Shown here: piece after piece, positions 29,059 to 41,014 of the stretch
Numbering within the stretch: position 1 is the stretch's first letter
How the letters are laid out: each line of letters starts with the position of its first letter
Assembly: GCA_964017235.1 (NCBI GenBank)
Contig: OZ024927.1
Coordinates: forward strand, 57,975,293 to 58,039,292
Origin: Sabellastarte sp. h YS-2021
Lineage: Eukaryota; Annelida; Polychaeta; Sabellida; Sabellidae
DNA: 64,000 nucleotides
Direction: 5' to 3'
Program-made: the position numbers and the translations under genes
The notes under the pieces: model-generated
Told to the model about the DNA's origin: nothing
The model's database searches: none
Seen by the model: only the letters and a program-made list of their open reading frames with translations

Positions 29059-30299
29059 CTTATCAATCCAGATATTATAATTAACTTTTGTCCTTTTGAG
29101 AATGCATGTTTTGCACAGTTGTCACTTATATCATTCAAAGAATAATGAAACATTCTTGTTTTTGTAACAGTGCAGCAACTGCAGTGTATGAAAATAAAAC
29201 TCTCACAACATTTAAGGCATACATTTTACACAAGTATATAGAACAAACAGATTTTGTAGTGAGCAGAACCAATGAGCATAAACATGCAAGAGTGATCTCA
29301 TTGATTCCCTTGAAAACGAGCTAATGGTAAAACTGGTATTCTGCAGAGTTATGACGTAAAGTCTCTAAGAAAAAAGTATACAAGTTGACATTTTATTAAT
29401 ATGATAAACCACCTAGAACATTCAGTCTTTTGTTTTAGAAGTTAATTATTCATAAAATTATCGTATAGAATTCATAGTTACATTATTAATTACTAGAATT
29501 ACTTGTGCGCCAAGCATTTTATGTTTAAGAAAGTCATTAGATGGGATTGATGTAAGCTTTGATCTTTAATAACACAATGACAAGGGAGAGTTGGTCTGAT
29601 GTATGACAGAAATATGTCACTTCTGGCTATTGTTTTCCCACATGGTGGTTTATCGATAGTTTGGTTCTACTCACAGGTGGTCAGTCTATCTGTGCTTCAG
29701 TCTGATAGTATTGTATGGTGGTATTAATCCATTATTCTTAATGCTGGGAAACTTGTAAGTCATTAAGTAACGCGAATAAAATTTGTGTATACTTACTTGA
29801 CAGAAAAGAGGGGGTAGGTGGTGTATGTTTTACTTGGGGAGTTTAATTTATGAATTGGTGTCTCATTTATTACAGCAAGTGTTTTGAAGAGGAAAACAGC
29901 ATTGCTCAGATTTGTGTATTTTTGTAGTCCACTTAAATACTGTTTGGGATGTGCTTGACACAGGAAGGCAGGCGACAGTAAGCAAGTCACGAAATTACAA
30001 TGGTGTCACACAGTGGCATATACATGCATGTAACAATGTTCACGCCATATTGGCCATTCCCTAAGAAATGCTTCCAAATAGAAAACAGAAGAAAATAATA
30101 ATAAGAATTTAAAATAAATAAATACACGTATCAATAGGTTATCATAATATATATTATACTGCATAAAATACATGCACTCTGGACTCAATTTCTTCTTGGC
30201 ATATGTTTTCAACATGACCATATATTTATTTTATAAATTTAATTTACTTAAGTGCACAAGATAATTTTATACTGAGCAAAAAATCCATTGAATAACTAT
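29059..30299. other. Host non-coding sequence
   Basis: No exon or named repeat seen. It contains an AT-rich stretch ending at the SINE copy 3. Confidence 0.4.
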
Positions 30300-30530
30300 T
30301 GTTTTATTTATTTATTTGGGGTTTTACGTCGCTTTCAACACTGTACAGGTAATATCACGACAGCTAGTTGGAAGGGCAGACGAAATCAGTACATACAGTT
30401 GGTCAAGGTTCTGTACTGTAAACTGCCGACCAACAGCAAGCAACTACCAGCTTTTCCACTTGAGGTCGGCCCGGGAACCCTGATCTCAGAAGTGGCAGGC
30501 GAGTGTTACCACTCTGCCACCGTGGCCCCC
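30300..30530 (-). mobile_element. tRNA-derived SINE, copy 3
   Basis: Reversed copy with the (attt)n tail at 30301-30318 and the tRNA-like head complement (accactctgccaccgtggcc) at the right end. A slightly diverged duplication (tgaataact before, tgaaataact after) flanks it. It carries several substitutions relative to copies 2 and 4. Confidence 0.9.
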
Positions 30531-31532
30531 TGAAATAACTTTTGAGATACACAAATGATGAAACACAACACCAGTAATATGAGTGGTATAGAGGCTCTAA
30601 GAAACCAGGATATCCAAAATTACATGTTTTATTCTTGTTTGACAGTGACTGAGTTCATTATTCTATTCCTCCATCTGGCCATTAGAGGATTTGAATATAT
30701 GTGGTGTGTGCATACACATAATGCCCTCATCCAAAAACATCACAGTTGTTTCCATTTCAGTGACTGCGAAGTATTTGGTTGATGCTTAACATTTTTCCCG
30801 TTGATGTGTTCAACATTTCATAGATATTGTGTTTAATATATAAAATAGGTTATGATCAAAGTTTTAACATTCTTAGTAAAACATTAATTGCATAATGTGT
30901 TCTTACAATGTCAGCTCAATAAATGTTTCCCCAGTGTTGAACAGAGAAATATATATTTTTTAAAACCGAAAAAGGCACCCTCTAAAACAGCGCCATAATG
31001 ACACATTTTCTTTATGTTACCACTCGAAAAAATCTTAATGAGTATTAGGTCATACAAAGGTAGCATAGGTTTTTCCTTCTGGTTTTACATATTATTTTTT
31101 GTCCTGTTTGACGACTTTTGCTCTTGCTGCTGGATTGGATCCTATATAACAATCCTTGCTCAGATAATTAATAAGAAAGGTTTTACTTTCAAAAATAAAG
31201 AAATTAGATTAATAGCTACGACAGAAAGAAAATGTATACTTATTTCATATTATGGTATACTAACCTCCGAACACATTTATTTTTTCCACTTTCATTACCA
31301 ACGTTCAGAGACTATGCTCATCATCCTCAAAGAAGTTACATAATATTAATATTACAATGTCCATCTGCCATAGTTTGCAATCAGTTGTGGAATACAAAAG
31401 ACTATACTGAGTAAGGAAGTTAATGGTAATATTTTTATAGCAAGTCTTTTCCCTCTTACCAGTGTTTGTCAATTTTATGAACAATGCTTGTCTAACTTAT
31501 CTGTGTTACATGTCACCTCAGATATCATTATG
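30531..31532. other. Host non-coding sequence
   Basis: No supported gene. The open frame at 31014-31343 is hydrophobic and AT-driven and shows no family signature. Confidence 0.35.
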
Positions 31533-32171
31533 TCATATCTTGTTGCTGCTTCCCTCAACAATGGGTGATAATTGTGGGTTCAAGCGAGAAGAAAGCCTTT
31601 CTGATGTCACTTTTAGTGTGTCGCGTGACGTCACTGGTTGATCGGATATTCTGATCCCATAGTCTGTGGTTCTGCCGTCTTGTGTAGAAGTAAACATATT
31701 TTCCATGCAATAACTAGCACCTTGATTAGAAACCTTTACACTAGATCCACTTAAGTGGAGAGGTTTGGATTTTATCATATCCACATAATGCGGTTCTACT
31801 CCAAAATCTGTTTCCTTACTTTTGATAACTGGCTGGTGGTCTCCACCAATCAGGGACTTCCAAACCATGAAATCTTCTTCTAATAGAGAGTGTCTGTTAT
31901 GACCCATGACCCCCAGTGACCTACATTGTCTGGATAACTGAAGCCTAGTTCTGGTTGAGTCTTGGCCCAGTTTGTTTCTGAAATCTGTTGAATTCAAGTT
32001 CGTTTGTTGAGTAACCCACGAGGGTTCGTATCCTTTTGATGGAAATCTTTTCCTTGCAGACAACTGATGATACCCCATATTTAGTTCCTTATATTCATTT
32101 TTGGCGAGAGTTTCTATCAGTTGATGACCAGTAAGAGTTAAATCTGGCTGGTTTATTTTATATTTAGCCAT
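31533..32171 (-). CDS. Unrecognised host ORF
   Basis: A 212-codon frame starts MAKYKINQPDLTLTGHQLIETL and is polar and Ser/Thr-rich (TSTQDGRTTDYGIRISDQ, TSERLSSRLNPQLSPIVEG). There is no signal peptide, membrane segment or known domain. The start has an acceptable context (aaaagATGG). It lies on the same strand as the ORF at 28189-29058 and has a similar composition, so the two could be exons of one gene or neighbours. The family is unknown. Confidence 0.45.
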   Translation of the reverse strand: MAKYKINQPDLTLTGHQLIETLAKNEYKELNMGYHQLSARKRFPSKGYEPSWVTQQTNLNSTDFRNKLGQDSTRTRLQLSRQCRSLGVMGHNRHSLLEEDFMVWKSLIGGDHQPVIKSKETDFGVEPHYVDMIKSKPLHLSGSSVKVSNQGASYCMENMFTSTQDGRTTDYGIRISDQPVTSRDTLKVTSERLSSRLNPQLSPIVEGSSNKI

Positions 32172-33044
32172 CTTTTAGTGTAATGCTTCAGTGGATTTGC
32201 TAGTACTTCTGTATTTCATATAATCTGGCGAGAAAGCTACCAAACGTGTTATATTTTCAGCTAGTTTCATTATGCATGTCATACTTTGCTTTATTACTTT
32301 TTGAAACCACATATTCTTTGTTTCTTGAAGTCAAGGATCCTTGTATTAATTATAAATACCTGACTGGACGATCAATCACCTGTAACCTAGTTACTTCCCT
32401 CCCTGCTTTACCATCCATAACCATTCATTGTAAAGAGATTTATGGTTAGGCTCTTTATTCGGGCTTTTTGTTAAGAATGTTTAATCAAAATAGAAAATGG
32501 CGTAAAAATATACATATAGACTTCTCGTGTTTTAAATTTTATTTTTTAAACGTCGCTATATTACATAGTAAATCAAGGTCTAAGGATACAAAACAAAAGG
32601 CTGTACATTTCTATGTAAACATAGACTGGATGTATGGAATTTCCAAAATAGCTAATTAGCTGAGAATGGTTCATTTATTATTCAGGACAGACTGTTGCTT
32701 TAAGTGGCAGATAACAGTTGCCAATGTTTACTGAATGCTTCATTTCCTTGACTTTCCTGAATAACTTTCCGTGTGTTTCATTTAAAATGTTATCTTAATG
32801 TGGTCAGTAAATAGAAATAATTAAAAAGTAAAATTTAATTTAACAGTAAAATGGTATATTGTTTTACTTGTTCATTAGCCATTTGGCTTACTGAGACTTA
32901 TATATTTTTGATAATACTTTTAGGTTAAGGCTTAATTTAAGTAGAAACACTGGTTCTTCAATGGAAAAAGATACTGATAAATTTTATTTATGACGTCTCA
33001 ATTTACAGAATGGTTTAACACTCACAATGTTCTATTAGATGGTT
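32172..33044. other. Host non-coding sequence
   Basis: AT-rich, no gene or repeat recognised; probably promoter and upstream sequence of the ORF at 31533-32171. Confidence 0.35.
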
Positions 33045-33125
33045 CATGGACATTTGGCCGGTGGACGTTTGGCCTGTGGACATTTGGCTGGCGGGCATTT
33101 GGCCAGTGGACATTTGGCTGGTGAC
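33045..33125. repeat. Minisatellite, ~19-20 bp unit
   Basis: About four imperfect copies of a ggacatttggccggt-type unit, each with a g-gg-catttggc core. Further diverged copies (accatttgcc, caaatgcc) occur in inverted orientation near 33205-33275, so the two form a weak foldback. Confidence 0.65.
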
Positions 33126-33894
33126 TTTTTTGAGGGGTAGGACAATTGGATAAAAAGTTATTTCATTCAGGACCATACTGAAATAACACATAAAAAAGTC
33201 ACCTACCATTTGCCCTACCACCAAAAAAGTCACCGGCAAAATGTTCACAGGCCAAAGTTTGCCAGACAAATGCCCTGGATTCCTATAAGACTAGGTGGAA
33301 AGAATTCTCAAGTGATCATTATGTCATCGCTGGTAATGACTATGCTGTTGAAAAATAAAATTAGGTTGGAGTGTTATTAAATACTCAAGCTAATTATCTG
33401 CAATGCTTTTTTGGCATGGTTATTTTAGCCTCACCTTATAGATTGTACAGTAGGGTACAGTTGATTTAAAAATTTTTTAAGAGTAGGTTTAAAAATTTTG
33501 ACGAATTTAAGAAATAAATGGAATGATAATTAATTTTTTTATTCACGCTGATATATAAACATATACGTTGTAAACATTTGCTCAATCAGGAAAGATAAAT
33601 GGACCAATCTTTTGTGTTTTAACTATTCTTTATTTGTACCCATTAATGATCACATTATTTGTTGAAATCTTACTTGAGAAAGCATGAATCATTGCTTTTC
33701 TGAAGCTTCACTGTGTAAATATGTAAATGTAATCGCAAGAAGTGCCACATTTCAAGCTCTTTTTTGCTTTGTTGATAACAAAAGGAATGTGCAGAACATT
33801 ACAATACAACATAAAAAGGACAAGTGCCTAATACATAATACAAACAAGACCACTGCCTTGGTGGTTATCTCCAAGTATTGAGCAAAAATGCTAA
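33126..33894. other. Host non-coding sequence
   Basis: Nothing recognised apart from the inverted minisatellite remnants near 33205-33275. Confidence 0.3.
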
Positions 33895-34260
33895 TAGGAC
33901 TTTGAAACAGTTACAAGTCTAAGGACCAATAATAAGGAAAATATAAGGTCCTTTTTAGTGTAACAACCAAAATCGGCCTTGAAGAAGGGATCAAAGGTCA
34001 AATTTGCAACTTACAATAGATTCACAGGGCATGACTTATTAAGGTTGTTTTCACATTTCGAAGCCCTATGGCTAGCCCTAAGGTAGATACAAGGCTTTTT
34101 CAGTATGATGACCCTCACTTGACCTTAAAGCAGGGGTGAAAGGTTAAATTTGACACTCGCAAATATTTGCAGGCCAGGATTTCTTACAAATTTGACACTC
34201 GCAAATATTTGCAGGCCAGGATTTCTTACAAGTTGTTTTTACATTCGGAAGCCCTGGAAG
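33895..34260 (+). repeat. Dispersed repeat, also present inverted at 44455-44720
   Basis: Blocks such as ggttgttttcacattt, tttttcagtatgatgacc and cacttgacctt occur here in the same order as in the complement of 44455-44720. This repeat contains an internal 42-bp tandem duplication (34146-34187 and 34188-34229). Confidence 0.6.
34146..34229. repeat. 42-bp tandem duplication
   Basis: Two identical head-to-tail copies begin aaatttgacactcgcaaat. Their identity points to a recent slippage or replication event. Confidence 0.9.
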
Positions 34261-34474
34261 CAAGAACCAATTGAAAATGTGACATGGCAGCCATTTCGTT
34301 TTCAAAACAAGGCCAAAATTACTCTCAGGCAAGCTTTTCTAGCCAAACACATCTTGTGCAAATCTGATGAAACTAGCTGCAATGAAGCCAAAACGTTTTA
34401 CAGACTTGCTTTTATAGTCATAAATATTCTCTACGAATATGGTGAAGATATCTTCATAAATAAATAAGATACAA

Positions 34475-35112
34475 CCCAGTAAACATAGCAAACGTTTATA
34501 AACGTTTAGTAAACCTATAAACGTTTTTTAAACCAAATATAAACCTAAATATTGACAATTATTCAATATTATGGGTTTATAAACGTTTCAGCAACATTAG
34601 TTTGGTTTATAAACGTTTTTATACATAAACGTTTATAAAACGTTTACAAAGAGTGAAGAATATCTTAACCTCGCCTTCATTTGGGATGATGACATCAGCA
34701 CAGCCATTTTGAGAGAAACTGGAGAAATATTTCTGTTACTATATCTTGCTGTATCACTGTTCTATGAAACCATCATTATATTCTAAGTAAAGATATAAAA
34801 GTATATAATATCATCAAATTATATACTTCTATATATCTAGTTAGAATGTAATGATGGCTTCAAACAACAGTGATACAGCAAGATATACTTACAGAAATAT
34901 TTCTCCAGATTTTAAACACGTGTATAAATGTTTATAAACGTTTATGTATAAATGTTTATAAACGTTTATATATAAACATTTATAAACGTTTATGCTTAAA
35001 CGTTTATAAACATTTATAGGCAAACGTTTAGGGACCCATCATTTTAAACCTAATCTAAACCGTTGCTAGTTAGGTTTATAAACGTTTATAAACGTTTGTA
35101 ATGTTTACTGGG
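34475..35112. mobile_element. Foldback MITE with aaacgtttataaacg repeats
   Basis: The ends are inverted: cccagtaaacat at the left and atgtttactggg at the right, each followed inward by repeated aaacgtttataaacgttt-type motifs. Further in, a second inverted pair (tatcttgctgtatcactgtt and its complement) extends the fold towards the centre near 34800, so almost the whole 638 bp is one imperfect hairpin. No coding capacity. I could not fix a target duplication. Confidence 0.8.
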
Positions 35113-35869
35113 AAGGATTTATGCAAATAACCTGATGAATGGACACACACACACATACGGAAGGCATGTTATAATCTCAAAACCCCAGTCTGCAGTCCAC
35201 AAGGAGATAAGGTGGGAGGTAATAACACCATAAAGTTGAATAGAATTTGAATTTTGTTTTACCAAAAGGTTGACTGAATTACACATTATTTTAAAACATA
35301 CTTATAACCAGCCCATTTCAGAAACTGTCATTTGCAATTGTAGTTTGTAAATTTCTGAAAATAGTGCCACATCCTGTTCAAATGGATAATATATTCCTTT
35401 TTTGTCAATTTGTTTAGTATTTGTGAAAAATGATACTGCTGAATAAAAGAAATTAGCCATTGCAATACTCAATAACAATAGCATTGCAATAAAAAATCAG
35501 CAGAATTAGTATAACACGAGATAAATGCTTTGTTGTATATATACATATATTTTTTAAATTAATGCACCTTATTGAATCAATGAAATTCCAAATGTTTATT
35601 AAAAATTCGGGCATTATTCCCAACCAAAGCATGTGTTATTGATACCATACCTACTTCATTAGTTAAGGAGTGCACTGACATACCCATAACTCTTATCACC
35701 AACATCATGAATAACTTATTTTAAGAGGGTCGTTTTCTGAACTGTTTCAAAACTATGTACGTATGCTACTCCCCTTCTCAAAATAAAAAAATAAATAAAA
35801 CCAAAACAGTTTAGACAGAATTCTACAAAAAAATAAAGACCTATGTCCAGTCTTAGCTTTATGTCCAAA
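35113..35869. other. Host non-coding sequence
   Basis: A short (ca)n run occurs near 35150. No gene recognised. Confidence 0.35.
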
Positions 35870-36620
35870 TTAATCTAGAAAATTGTGACTAAACAGTTAA
35901 ATGACTTCATATCCCCAGAGGAGATCTATAATGCCAATTAATCTACATACAGGAGTTTCTACGCCAGCGAGACAACACTGCTCAATATCCAAAATGACAT
36001 ACTACATCTTTGTACTAAGAAAGGGCAGTTGCTCTTTCATTGTTGGATTTCTCTGCAGCTTTTTATATGATTAAACAACCCATTTTACATGATTGTCTAA
36101 AAGACAGGTCTGGTGTTGATGGTACTGTGATGATGTGGATAAATTCTTTTCTAACCACAAACAAAAATTAAACTTGGCTTTAGTTTTTCTATGGCTTTCT
36201 CTCTCCCGTTTGGTGTCAACCAAGGTTCTATTTGGGGCCTCCTCCTTCCACCCTATTCACCAATCCCCTCAGTCAAGTTATTTCAAGGTTCTATGTTACA
36301 CACAATCTGTATGCTGATGAGACCCAGATATATTTACTGGAACTCTTTTTCCGGCATTATGGTGCTCACTGAGTATCAAATTTTAGTTCAGGAGAGTATG
36401 GATGGTGTCAAACTACACCGAAGCCTGATAAAACTGAGTTCATCATTGGTGACAAATAAAGTTCCTTTTCTCTGCCACAGGAAGTAAAATTGTAACTGCA
36501 ACTGTAATCTGATTATCTTTTAATGTAAATTTTTGGTTGACACGTAAAGTCAAAGTTGGGTTGTTTTTCTGTTCAAGATCTTAGGCCATATTAGAACAGG
36601 TCCTCAGCATTGTCATGCAG
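35870..36620 (+). pseudogene. Decayed CR1/L2-like LINE reverse transcriptase fragment
   Basis: Broken plus-strand translations follow the LINE RT order: a TTLLNIQNDIL stretch, then a diverged FDTIDH-type region, SFLTN, a QGSIWG...PPP block equivalent to QGSVLGP, and a YADETQIYL-like segment. Stops and shifts are frequent. It resembles the better-preserved LINE at 37850-40480 but is much older. Confidence 0.65.
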
Positions 36621-37489
36621 ATATTTGTGGCAGTCCAACCAACGCAGAGGGGGCAGTCTGTGAATAGCTGTCAAACTTACTGACCTACTAGGCCACTAAA
36701 GACCTCGATTTTAGCTTCAGGTTAACATGCAGTGACGATAGATATAATTTAACCTTAAATAAAAATTTTAAGGATATGTTTAAATAAACTTCTCTTCTGG
36801 ATCACTGGAGTGTGAGATTCAAAGATTTTTAAATGATTTGTTAATCACTTTAAACAAGTATCTGATTGTTATCTGAAGTTCCATAATTTTCTACATGAAA
36901 TACCTACGGTTTTTATTTTATTCCTTATTTCTGTAGAATTAATTAAATATATATAAAGCTGGGGGACTTATATATACTGCACTTTTACCAGTATTTTATT
37001 TTAAGTGTTTTAAAATGAGAGAGCATGCCACAAATGTAAAATGGCGAAGCTTCTATTTTTAGCTTGAAGGGAGAGAGGTTGGGTGCAAGGTTTAATGATG
37101 GTCATGATTTGACTGTCTTAGATGGTATCATTTTGAAAAGTCTTTCCTAAACTCTGGCTTACAAATGTTCATATAGTCAGATCACAAAAACTTCAAAAAT
37201 TCAGATAGAAATCAATCTCAACCTGTAGAACCTCTTCTTGAAGGTTGATCCCAGTATTATTGTTCAAAAAGTCTTTTAATATCAAAGTTGCGCAATTAGC
37301 TTTGACAATCAATATCACTATTTTCACCCTTTTCTGAGTACAAGTGTGAATAATTAGATTTCTGCGTCTCATGATTTACATGAGTTTCATAAATAATTTG
37401 GTTTCCTTCATTTAAAGAATTGGTATTTTTAACAAAGCTTTGTCTAGATTAAACAAAATATTGAGAAGGTTATTTTATATCACTTGGTT
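36621..37489. other. Host non-coding sequence
   Basis: The stretch near 36640-36740 resembles the tRNA-like repeat at 55270-55440 (aactt-ctgacc...ccactaa). Otherwise nothing recognised. Confidence 0.3.
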
Positions 37490-37714
37490 TTATTTGGGGT
37501 TTTACGTCGCTTTCAACACTGTACAGGTCATATCACGACGGGTAGTTGGAAGGGCAGAGGAAACCAGTACATATAGTTCGCTAGGGTTCTGTACTGTAAA
37601 CTGCCGACCAACGGCAAGCAACTACCAGCTTTCCCACTTACAGCCATGACGGGGATTGAACCCCGGCCGCAGAGGTGGGAGGCGAGAGTGTTACCACTCT
37701 GCCACCGTGGCCCC
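37490..37714 (-). mobile_element. tRNA-derived SINE, copy 4
   Basis: Reversed copy, very close to copy 2, flanked by the 14-bp duplication tatatcacttggtt at 37476-37489 and 37717-37730. The clean duplication and high similarity to copy 2 suggest recent activity. Confidence 0.93.
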
Positions 37715-37849
37715 TATATATCACTTGGTTGACATGAATATATTCTATTTGAATTTGAACAGGTGTGTATCCATTTATAACGATGAATGATGGAATGGTA
37801 CACTTTTTTCTTTTCTGTCTCATGAATTATAAATTACTTTAATGATCAT

Positions 37850-38386
37850 ATGTTTCACATGCTGGTTGAGTTCCACTCATCTACGAATTCCTCCTTCATC
37901 ATTTGTGGCGACTTTAATATTCACACAACATCAAGAGATAGTGTTAATTTCCTTAATACTCTTGACTCCTGCAATATTACTCAACATGTTCACTCTGCTA
38001 CCCATCTTCATGGTCATACCCTAGATCTCATCCTTACTTCTGATAGTTCTCTGGTTTCAAATGTGGTTGTCAGTGACTACATCTCCGACCATGCAATGAG
38101 CAAATGTCAAGTTGAAACTCCAACAACTGCTAAATCACAAGCTAACAGAGTGACTTACAGGAGATATCATAAAATAAACATGGGCACTCTACGCAATGAC
38201 TTGAGCAATTGCTCCTTTGTTGCTTGTCCGGGTGACACTGCGAAAAAACTGTATGATCAATACACTAATGATCTTTCCAACCTCCTGGACAAACATGCTC
38301 CAGAGGTTACTCGCTGTCTTGCCAAGGAGCCAGCAAAGTGGCTATCAGATACCTACAAAAATGCCAAATCTATTCGATTTGAATAG
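37850..38386 (+). pseudogene. LINE apurinic-type endonuclease, C-terminal part
   Basis: It contains the catalytic GDFNIH motif near residue 20, LDLILTSDS, and the final SDH motif (DYISDHAM). This domain nicks target DNA to prime reverse transcription. The N-terminal half is missing through 5' truncation, and the frame is lost shortly before 38386. Confidence 0.85.
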
Positions 38387-38689
38387 TTTGAACCGCATCT
38401 GGCATAAAAAGAAAACTCCTCTTAACCGTGCAAAGCTGCGCAAACAAATTGCCAGGTGTAATTCACTTGCCAATAAAGACAAAGCCACATATTACAGAGC
38501 TCTTGTTAATAAAAACGGTGACGACCCTAAAAAACTATGGCAAGTTCTGCGTTCTGCCTTACACCGTATCCCTGACAAGGTTCTTCCATCAAATAGTTCA
38601 CAAAAAAAATTGGCTGAACAGTTGCCGCTTTTTTCACCAATAAGATTGCTAAAATCCGAGAGTCTTTTTCCAGTTCTTCATCTTTCTCC

Positions 38690-40132
38690 TTGCCATCTCC
38701 AGTGAATCCGCCAGGACTTGTCAAATTTGATGATGTCTCACCTGACGATATTGCGAAGGTAATCAAAAATTCACCTACAAAATCCTGTCTCCTGGATCCT
38801 TGGTCCACTTTCCTAGTTAAGGATTGCCTTGATACTGCTATACTGCTTCCTTCTATCACAAAACTTGTGAATTGTTCTTTGTTGGAAGGTGCTGTCCCAG
38901 ATGGCATCAAAAGTGCTGTTGTCACTCCACTGATAAAGAAATCTTCTTTATCAAAGGATGAACTAAAAAACTATCGCCCTGTGTCTGGTTTGAGTTTTAT
39001 CTCAAAACTCGTGGAACATGTAGTTGCCTCACAACTCAGTAGACATGTCTCTCTCCATGGGTTGGAAAATGAGTATCTATCTGCCTATAGACGTGGCCAT
39101 TCAACTGAAACAGCTCTTTTGTCTATAAAGAATCAAATTCACCTATCTCTAGCCAGAGGTGAGGCCACAGCTGTGGTGCTGCTTGATCAATCTGCAGCGT
39201 TTGACACCATTGATCATGACAAACTCCTTGATTGCTTAAGAAAATGGTTCGGTGTCGGGGGTAGATGCCTTGACTGGTTCAAATCATACCTTTCTGATCG
39301 TACCCAATGCCTCAAGATTGGTTCTGTTCTGTCTGAGGCTAGAAAGCTTAAGTTTGGTGTGCCACAAGGTTCAGTTCTTGGTCCTATTCTTTTTTCGTTG
39401 TATACCACACCTTTGAGCAAAGTAATCTCTAAACATCCAGATGTCAAATTTCACTTTTATGCAGATGACATACAGCTGTTTATTCACCTCAAACACAAAA
39501 ATGCAAAAATTGCCTTCGATCGGCTAGGAAAGTGCCTCGAAGATGTCAAACTATGGCTGTGTGCAAATAAACTAAAGCTGAATGCTGATAAGACCGACTT
39601 TATTATATTTGGCACCAAGTCTCAACAAGAAAAGTTAAACCCATTCTTTCCAGTAAATATATTTGGTGAATCACTGATACCTTCAGATGCCATTATGAAT
39701 TTGGGTGACTGGTTTGACTCAGACTTTTCCTTCACCAAACATGTTAAAAATGTATGTAAACTATGTTTCATTCAGATGAGGCATCTTAGACAAATTCAAC
39801 AGTACTTGACTCATGATGCTGCTCTTACGGCTGCAAACGCACTTGTGGGCAGTAGGCTTGACTACTGTAACTCCTTGTTTAGGGGTCTATCTGTTGCTAA
39901 CCTACGCAAGCTACAATGCATTCAAAACAGTCTGGCCAGAAGTGTTTGCAGAACCACATGTCTTTCTCACACCACTCTACTAAGAAAAGCCCTTCATTGG
40001 CTACCCATAAGGCACCGTTGCATCTTCAAGACTGCCTTGTTGGTATATAAATACCTACATACTAACTGTCCAAAATATTTCAGCCCATTTCTCAAAGTTA
40101 GACAATGTGCCTATAATACTCGGTTGAGTTAA
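38690..40132 (+). pseudogene. LINE reverse transcriptase
   Basis: A 480-codon open frame carries the RT motifs in order: NYRPVSGLSFISKLVEHVV, HSTETALLSI, FDTIDHDKLLDCL, GVPQGSVLGPILF, the catalytic FYADD, and LKLNADKTDFIIF. A stop at 40130-40132 cuts the C-terminal region. The same frame continues through a second stop to about 40330 with a conserved C-terminal block. The RT core itself is undamaged, so the insertion is moderately young. Confidence 0.88.
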
Positions 40133-41014
40133 TCAGATGGTATAATTCTACATGTTCCTCAATACCAACCATCTATTTACAAATCCACAAAGCAGTTTGG
40201 TCTAAGCTTTGCATATGATGCTCCCAAAATATGAAATGAACTCCCTGATGATGTACGATCTGCCACTTCTATTGCTTCCTTCAGAAAAAAACTTACGGCA
40301 TACCTATTCTGCCAAGCTTATCCTCCTTAGTATTTTCCACCTCATATGGCGTTCTCCGTGATGTCAACCATAGCTATGGATAAGGACAATGATTTTTGTA
40401 ACTATGCTTATGATGTTGTGCCTTAGAGTCTGTCACTTAGGCAGAGATTAAGTGCTATAAAAGTTGAATTGGAATTGGAATATGTGTTTTGATATAGTGT
40501 TCTTTTAATTTCCCACTTGTATAACAAGCATTTTATATTCTAATCTACCCGAATATGTAAATCCCTTTTACTATCTGCCATATCAATCGGTCTTTTCGGA
40601 AATTCGGGAAAATGGTATGCAGTTTTTTTTAAACATAATTAAAGTTCTCAGTTTATTTTTAATATCTGTAGTCAAATTGTGTATCTATTAAGGGCATATA
40701 GTTTGCCCATAATTTACCATTTTCAACATGTAATGTAGTGTTCTTACAGATTGGAACATAAAATATTGTATTATCGCCCATGGCGATAAATATTGTAATA
40801 TCGCCCATTATCGCCTATTATCCGAAGGGGGTTCAGCGCTGAAGAGAGGCAAACACAGCCGGCCTCGGGGCCCACTGTGCAGTGTTGTAGTGGGACATGC
40901 TTTTTGCACAGTGGGACCCGCTCAATGAGCATACAGTTTTTCATGAAATTCTAAATTTATTATTAAACGGCAAGCATAACTATCACTATCTATTCTGTCT
41001 CCCCATTTTTTGAC

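Larger units (their letters stand above)
37845..40480 (+). mobile_element. 5'-truncated CR1/L2-like LINE
   Basis: The element begins inside the APE-type endonuclease and runs through the reverse transcriptase to a 3' tail with ttggaattggaat repeats. At least two frameshifts (about 38385 and 38630) and two late in-frame stops break the ORF. The clade call rests on the APE/RT layout and the C-terminal AYDAPK...NELPDDVR-type block. Confidence 0.85.
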
